Source: Bdellovibrionales bacterium (GTDB lineage: Bacteria; Bdellovibrionota; UBA1018). Taken from it: DNA of 6,388 bases. Each line of letters begins with the position of its first letter. Position 1 is the first letter of the stretch. The DNA lies in assembly GCA_018968995.1 (NCBI GenBank), contig JAGWZD010000122.1, positions 1 to 6,388 of the forward strand. Reading direction: 5' to 3'. The notes beneath the pieces are model-generated. The model had not been told where the DNA came from. It worked only from the letters and a program-made list of their open reading frames with translations, and did no database searches. Made by a program: the position numbers and the translations under genes. This document shows, piece after piece, positions 5,862 to 6,388 of the stretch.

Positions 5862-6388
5862 ATGTTCTTTCCGGTGGGCTCCAGAGTATCCAGAAATGCG
5901 CCGCGATTCTTCGATCCGGAGAGCTCCTTGCCATTCCCACCGAGACAGTCTACGGCCTTGCAGCAAATGCTACTGACGAAATGGCTGTCGCGAAGATCTT
6001 TGCAGCAAAGAACCGTCCGGAGTTCGATCCACTCATCGTTCATATTCCCATGGGATGGGGAAGCCTGAGGAAACTCGATGAACGAGGAATTACTGATAGT
6101 TCTTTGCTCTCAGATCACGCGCGGTCGATTGCCGAAACCCTGATGCAATCGTTCTGGCCAGGGCCATTAACTTTGGTTCTACCTCGAGGCTCAAAAATTC
6201 CTGATTTGGTCACTAGTGGTTTAACGACTGTAGGAATTCGAATGCCAAGGCACACCATCGCTCAGGACCTTTTAAAAACAATTCAGCTTCCTTTAGCAGC
6301 CCCCAGTGCGAATCGTTTCGGTAGGATCAGTCCTACAACCACCAGTGCAGTCATCAGCGAATTAGGAGACAAAGTGAGTTATGTGCTT
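5858..6388 (+). CDS. L-threonylcarbamoyladenylate synthase (TsaC/Sua5/YrdC family), 3'-truncated by the window edge
   Basis: It makes threonylcarbamoyl-AMP from threonine, bicarbonate and ATP, the first step of t6A37 modification in ANN-decoding tRNAs. The frame stays open from the ATG at 5858 to the last base, giving 177 codons without a stop. YrdC motifs in order: AIPTETVYGLAA (25-36); KIFAAKNRPEFDPLIVHI (46-63), the KxRP...PL motif with K51 and R53; FWPGPLTLVLPR (99-110); VGIRMPRH (125-132); and PLAAPSANRFGRISPT (145-160) with the SxN motif (S150, N152). The window ends within the YrdC domain, so short TsaC (about 190 aa) cannot be told from long Sua5 (about 320-350 aa, extra C-terminal domain); the PLIVHI form leans towards Sua5. 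The ATG overlaps the murF stop as ATGA, with only a weak upstream GGAG 11 bases away, so translation probably depends on coupling to murF. Confidence 0.93.
   Translation, partial: MNVLSGGLQSIQKCAAILRSGELLAIPTETVYGLAANATDEMAVAKIFAAKNRPEFDPLIVHIPMGWGSLRKLDERGITDSSLLSDHARSIAETLMQSFWPGPLTLVLPRGSKIPDLVTSGLTTVGIRMPRHTIAQDLLKTIQLPLAAPSANRFGRISPTTTSAVISELGDKVSYVL

Noticed and set aside
5353..6068. Open frames at 5353-5622 (minus), 5759-6043 (minus) and 5862-6068 (plus)
   Set aside because: They overlap murF or the TsaC/Sua5 gene, both with clear family motifs in the correct frames.
1..6388. Defence system, mobile element, CRISPR array or RNA gene
   Set aside because: Coding sequence with recognised housekeeping families fills almost the whole window, and I see no repeat array, terminal inverted repeats, integrase or transposase motifs, or tRNA-like cloverleaf.

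Overview
The window holds seven protein-coding genes packed almost without gaps. The first (comM-like) and last (tsaC/Sua5-like) run off the ends. I see no tRNA, rRNA, CRISPR array, insertion sequence or phage gene. All recognisable genes are bacterial housekeeping or RNA-maintenance types. The MurF ligase shows a peptidoglycan-making bacterium. Base composition is close to balanced, with a moderate GC excess by eye. The divergent MurF motifs (IEVGIDEVG, LIGPEHLEKL, VAREEI) remind me of Bdellovibrionota/deltaproteobacteria-like lineages, but that is a weak impression, not a placement.

Layout. (1) 1-2128, plus strand: the 3' part of a divergent ComM/YifB-type AAA+ gene, then after 13 bases an RluA-type pseudouridine synthase, with a terminator-like hairpin at 2177-2197. 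(2) 2112-3781, minus strand: a second RluA-type pseudouridine synthase followed by an RlmI/RlmK-like class I methyltransferase, joined by an ATGA stop/start overlap. The methyltransferase converges tail-to-tail on the first synthase with a 17-base coding overlap. (3) 3782-3838: a 57-base divergent intergenic region, the only real intergenic space in the window. (4) 3839-6388, plus strand: a membrane-anchored SRPBCC-like protein, murF (35-base overlap) and a tsaC/Sua5 threonylcarbamoyl-AMP synthase (ATGA overlap, cut by the window end).

Functionally this is a cluster biased to RNA modification: two pseudouridine synthases, one probable rRNA methyltransferase and the tRNA t6A enzyme. A DNA-uptake helicase homologue and one cell-wall ligase are interleaved. 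The overlaps in (2) and (4) suggest translational coupling.

The best second-look item is MurF. All seven residues held invariant across Mur ligases are identifiable, but the position that is normally the carbamylated lysine appears to be glutamate (E221). The ComM homologue also has several altered signature motifs. I found no convincing new multi-gene system.
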